From assembly GCA_947584775.1 (NCBI GenBank), contig CANPWT010000011.1, positions 1-22,831 of the forward strand: DNA of 22,831 bases. The letters run 5' to 3'. Position numbers and translations under genes: made by a program. The DNA is from an uncultured Clostridia bacterium (GTDB taxonomy: Bacteria; Bacillota; Clostridia; Christensenellales; UBA1242). Positions 20,527-22,831 of this stretch are shown in pieces (position 1 is the first letter of the stretch; each line of letters starts with the position of its first letter). The notes under the pieces were generated by a model, which was given only the letters and a program-made list of their open reading frames with translations, was not told the DNA's origin and searched no databases.

Positions 20527-21840
20527 ATGAGTAAACTTCCGTTAGTTGCAATTGTTGGCAGACCAAATGTGGGTAAATCCACCTTTTTTAACAAAATTGC
20601 AGGCAGTAAAATTAGTATTGTGGAGGATATCCCAGGTGTCACGCGGGATAGGATTTTTGCCAACGCAGAATGGGCGGGGTACAGTTTTCAAATTGTGGAT
20701 ACCGGCGGGTTGGATTTTAAAAAGGAAGACGAAATTAACACTAGGATTATTGAACAAGCCAACCTAGCAATAGATTTAGCGGATGTAATAATATTTATGG
20801 TGGATGGCAAAGCCGGTGTTACACATGACGATAAAGAAATTGCAAATTATTTAAGGCGTGCAAAAGCGCCAAAAGTTTTGGCAGTTAATAAATTAGATAA
20901 TTTTGAAAGGGAAAAGGCATACGAATTTTATGAACTTGGCCTAGGCGAGCCAATCCCCATTTCAGCCGAGCAGAGCAAAGGCGTTGGTGATTTATTAGAC
21001 GAAGTTGTAAAACACCTAAACAAGCAGGAAAAGGACGATAACATCGGGGTAAAAATAGCGCTTTTAGGCAAACCAAACGCGGGTAAATCTAGCATAACAA
21101 ACCGCTTATTGGGCGAAGATAGAGTGGTGGTTAGTTCAGTCGCCGGCACAACCCGTGATGCAATCGACAGCCCATTTAATTGGAACAATAATCCATATGT
21201 ACTTATAGACACCGCAGGGCTTAGGCGCAAATCTAAAATAGAGCCAGATAGCATAGAGCGTTACAGCATAATCCGCACCCTCAGCGCGCTTGAAAGATGC
21301 GATGTTGCCGTGCTTATAATTGATGCAAATGAGGGCATAAGCGAACAAGATATTCGCATCGCTGGCCTTATTCATGAACAGGGCAAGCCAAGCGTGATTG
21401 TGCTAAATAAGTGGGATTTAATTTCAGGAGAAGATAAGCGTAAAGATTTTGAAAAACAACTTTCGGTGGACTTGGCCTTTATGAAATACTATGTAACTTT
21501 ATTTACAAGTTGCAAAAACGGCAAAAATATAGGCAAAATTATGTCCATGGTGGACATGGTTTACACAAACGCTAAGCGTGAAATTCCAATGTCGCTATTC
21601 AACAACGTGTTAACCAACGCAATCAGCGCTAACGAGCCACCTGCAAAACACGGCAAACGCTTAAAAATTATTTTTGGCAAACAAGTTTCAACCTGCCCGC
21701 CAACCTTTAACATTTATTGTAACGACAGCAGTTTGGTGGACAATTCCTACACCCGATACATTGAAAATAACTTGCGCCGCGCCTTTGATTTTACCGGCAC
21801 ACCTTTAAAAGTTGTGTTTAAAAATAGGGGAGAAGATTAA
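20527..21840 (+). CDS. der: GTPase Der (EngA), ribosome assembly
   Basis: 437 residues with two tandem Era-like GTPase domains, a hallmark of Der. Domain 1: G1 GRPNVGKST (11-19), PGVTRD (36-41), G3 DTGG (58-61), G4 NKLD (121-124), G5 ISAEQ. Domain 2: G1 GKPNAGKSS (181-189), AGTTRD (206-211), G3 DTAGL (228-232), G4 NKWD (294-297). The rest (about 355-437) is the KH-like domain, ending with FDFTGTPLKVVFKNR. It acts in late assembly of the 50S ribosomal subunit. Length is as in B. subtilis (436). All motifs are intact. It is expected to be essential and its own leaderless promoter lies directly upstream. A bidirectional terminator follows. Confidence 0.98.
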   Translation: MSKLPLVAIVGRPNVGKSTFFNKIAGSKISIVEDIPGVTRDRIFANAEWAGYSFQIVDTGGLDFKKEDEINTRIIEQANLAIDLADVIIFMVDGKAGVTHDDKEIANYLRRAKAPKVLAVNKLDNFEREKAYEFYELGLGEPIPISAEQSKGVGDLLDEVVKHLNKQEKDDNIGVKIALLGKPNAGKSSITNRLLGEDRVVVSSVAGTTRDAIDSPFNWNNNPYVLIDTAGLRRKSKIEPDSIERYSIIRTLSALERCDVAVLIIDANEGISEQDIRIAGLIHEQGKPSVIVLNKWDLISGEDKRKDFEKQLSVDLAFMKYYVTLFTSCKNGKNIGKIMSMVDMVYTNAKREIPMSLFNNVLTNAISANEPPAKHGKRLKIIFGKQVSTCPPTFNIYCNDSSLVDNSYTRYIENNLRRAFDFTGTPLKVVFKNRGED

Positions 21841-21845
21841 AAAAA

Positions 21846-21868
21846 ACCGCTATAATTAGCGGTTTTTT
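21846..21868. terminator. Bidirectional terminator between der and the convergent gene
   Basis: Stem ACCGCT/AGCGGT (21846-21851 with 21858-21863), loop ATAATT, with six T residues after it on the plus strand and six A residues before it, so it can end transcription from both sides. der stops at 21840 and the minus-strand gene at 21870. Confidence 0.88.
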
Positions 21869-21869
21869 G

Positions 21870-22271
21870 TTAAATGGATTGGTTAGATATGCGTGCGATG
21901 TGTTTTAAATTTGCAACACTTAATAAAAATTTATTTTTCATGCTAGGGTTATTTTTATATTCGTCCATAAAATGGTCTTCGTATCCTGGCATTAAAACGC
22001 ACATAAACTGAAACCAATTTTCAGTTAAATAATCAGATAAAGCATATCTTTTAGTTCCTTCGTTAAAAGCATACACACCAAAGTCTGTAAATAAAAATAG
22101 TCCGCCATTTATGTTTAAAATAATCTCTTTATCAGTGCGGTTGATTAAATAGTAGGTGGTGTGTTTTTGGTCTTCGTCAAATTTCCTCTCAATTGGGTCC
22201 ATTTTTTCAATGTTAAAAGTTTTGCCAATAAAAGCATCAAAATTTTCTTTTTGTAAATAATTTAAAAACAT
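21870..22271 (-). CDS. Hypothetical protein between der and plsY
   Basis: 133 residues, not recognised. The ATG at 22271 has AAGAGG five bases before it; longer in-frame starts lie across the promoter and lack an SD. The N-terminal part (1-40) is polar, the middle (about 45-75) has beta-like strands TYYLINRTDKEIILNINGG and FLFTDFGVYAF, and the end (about 80-133) is helical with Trp and Met (ENWFQFMCVLMPGYEDHFMDEY). No signal peptide, membrane helix or motif is seen. Soluble cytoplasmic is likely. It is inverted relative to der and plsY, which are often neighbours in Bacillota, so it looks like an insertion in that order. Confidence 0.6.
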   Translation of the reverse strand: MFLNYLQKENFDAFIGKTFNIEKMDPIERKFDEDQKHTTYYLINRTDKEIILNINGGLFLFTDFGVYAFNEGTKRYALSDYLTENWFQFMCVLMPGYEDHFMDEYKNNPSMKNKFLLSVANLKHIARISNQSI

Positions 22272-22300
22272 GTTTACCTCTTTTGTTAAATTGTTTAAAA

Positions 22301-22328
22301 ATTGTAACATAAAATTTTTAAATGTCAA
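22301..22328 (-). promoter_or_regulatory. Promoter for the minus-strand hypothetical gene
   Basis: On the minus strand TTGACA (22323-22328), 16 bp, TACAAT (22301-22306) with an extended TGT before it. The start would lie about 20-25 nt upstream of the ATG at 22271. Confidence 0.65.
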
Positions 22329-22448
22329 TAACAAAAGCAAAAAAACTGAAATTATTTTTTATTCAACGCTAAATCGTCTTTTGCAAAACAGAAAATTGCT
22401 AGATATAATTTTAATTGCCTATTCATCTAAAAAAATAGTTTTGTTTAG

Positions 22449-22477
22449 TTGATTTTTTTTTACAGTTTTGCTATTAT
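22449..22477 (+). promoter_or_regulatory. Promoter for plsY
   Basis: TTGATT (22449-22454), 17 bp, TATTAT (22472-22477) with TGC before it. The start near 22484 leaves only about 13 nt before the ATG at 22497, and no clear SD. Confidence 0.6.
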
Positions 22478-22496
22478 GTTTGTTAGTGGTAAAATT

Positions 22497-22831
22497 ATGA
22501 CTTATTTATATTATCTTATTTTAGCGTTAGTTAGTTATTTGTTTGGCAATCTTAATTGGGCAAGGATTATTTCAAAATTTAATCATGGTGATGTAACGCA
22601 GTCGGGCAGCGGCAACCCAGGCACGCTTAATATGTGGCGCACTTTTGGCTTTTGGCCGGGCTTTTTAACCTTTGTTTTAGATATGATTAAAGGCCTTATT
22701 CCAACGCTTGTGGCATACCTTACTTTCCCATACATTGGTTGCAATGCGGAAATTGCGTTGTATGTGGCTGGTTTTAGCGTAATTTTGGGGCATATATTCC
22801 CGGTGGCATACAAATTTAAGGGCGGCAAGGG
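22497..22831 (+). CDS. plsY: Glycerol-3-phosphate acyltransferase PlsY (5' part)
   Basis: 111 residues are visible; the gene runs off the window. It starts MTYLYYLILALVSYLFGNLN, an N-terminal membrane helix ending in the family's S-Y-L-x-G-N/S turn. The loop motif SGSGNPGTLNMWRTFG (family: SGNxGATNxxR) binds the acyl phosphate, and the third motif begins at GHIFPVAYKFKGGKG (family: GHxFPxxxxFKGGKG). PlsY is an inner-membrane enzyme that moves the acyl group from acyl-phosphate to glycerol 3-phosphate, the first step of phospholipid synthesis. The start at 22497 is chosen because the first membrane helix begins there and no earlier in-frame start fits. An A for G change in the loop (NPGTLN instead of NxGATN) is slightly unusual. 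Confidence 0.92.
   Translation, partial: MTYLYYLILALVSYLFGNLNWARIISKFNHGDVTQSGSGNPGTLNMWRTFGFWPGFLTFVLDMIKGLIPTLVAYLTFPYIGCNAEIALYVAGFSVILGHIFPVAYKFKGGK

Overview
The window comes from a low-GC Gram-positive bacterium (Bacillota, Clostridia-like; I cannot name a genus). The evidence is strong A+T bias, TTGACA/TATAAT promoters, Shine-Dalgarno (SD) sites such as AAAGGAG and GGAGG, RNase J, CotF-type coat proteins, PlsY, TrmR/TrhP-like genes and CCA-encoding tRNA genes. Standard bacterial code fits: TAA, TAG and TGA all end genes and Trp is TGG.

Layout. 1-1405 holds two divergent tRNA groups: Gly(TCC), Gln(TTG) and Arg(TCT) on the minus strand, Lys(TTT) and Leu(TAG) on the plus strand. A mosaic of non-coding repeats (about 331-870) separates Gly from Gln. 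1511-3211 is one ABC-exporter reading frame cut by an in-frame TAA and with a degenerate ATPase. 3361-4256 holds three small ferritin-fold proteins: a minus-strand metal-site protein and a divergent CotF-like pair. After a 470-bp, almost pure A+T spacer comes LigD (PE-LIG-POL order, no Ku in the window). Then follow a fused MacB/FtsX-type ABC transporter, an M16 zinc protease, and RNase J with a TrmR-like methyltransferase overlapping its end. A small unknown membrane protein, a U32 TrhP-like hydroxylase overlapping a lipid kinase, and FeoA-FeoB come next. 19388-19800 repeats the mosaic family seen near position 331. A minus-strand pair of unknown genes, Der, a minus-strand orphan and the 5' part of plsY close the window.

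How the genes work together. The TrmR-like and TrhP-like genes flank one unknown gene and probably act in sequence on wobble uridine 34 of tRNAs. FeoA/FeoB form a ferrous iron uptake unit. Der, RNase J and the tRNA enzymes are housekeeping RNA and ribosome functions.

Most notable observations: (i) four genes have a near-consensus promoter whose -10 box ends exactly 6 bp before the ATG and no SD site, which predicts leaderless mRNAs; (ii) the broken, ATPase-degenerate ABC gene; (iii) a composite repeat family at both ends of the window; (iv) the cluster of three ferritin-fold mini-proteins. I found no CRISPR array, transposase, phage gene or recognisable defence system. All identifications are from reading sequence, without database searches.
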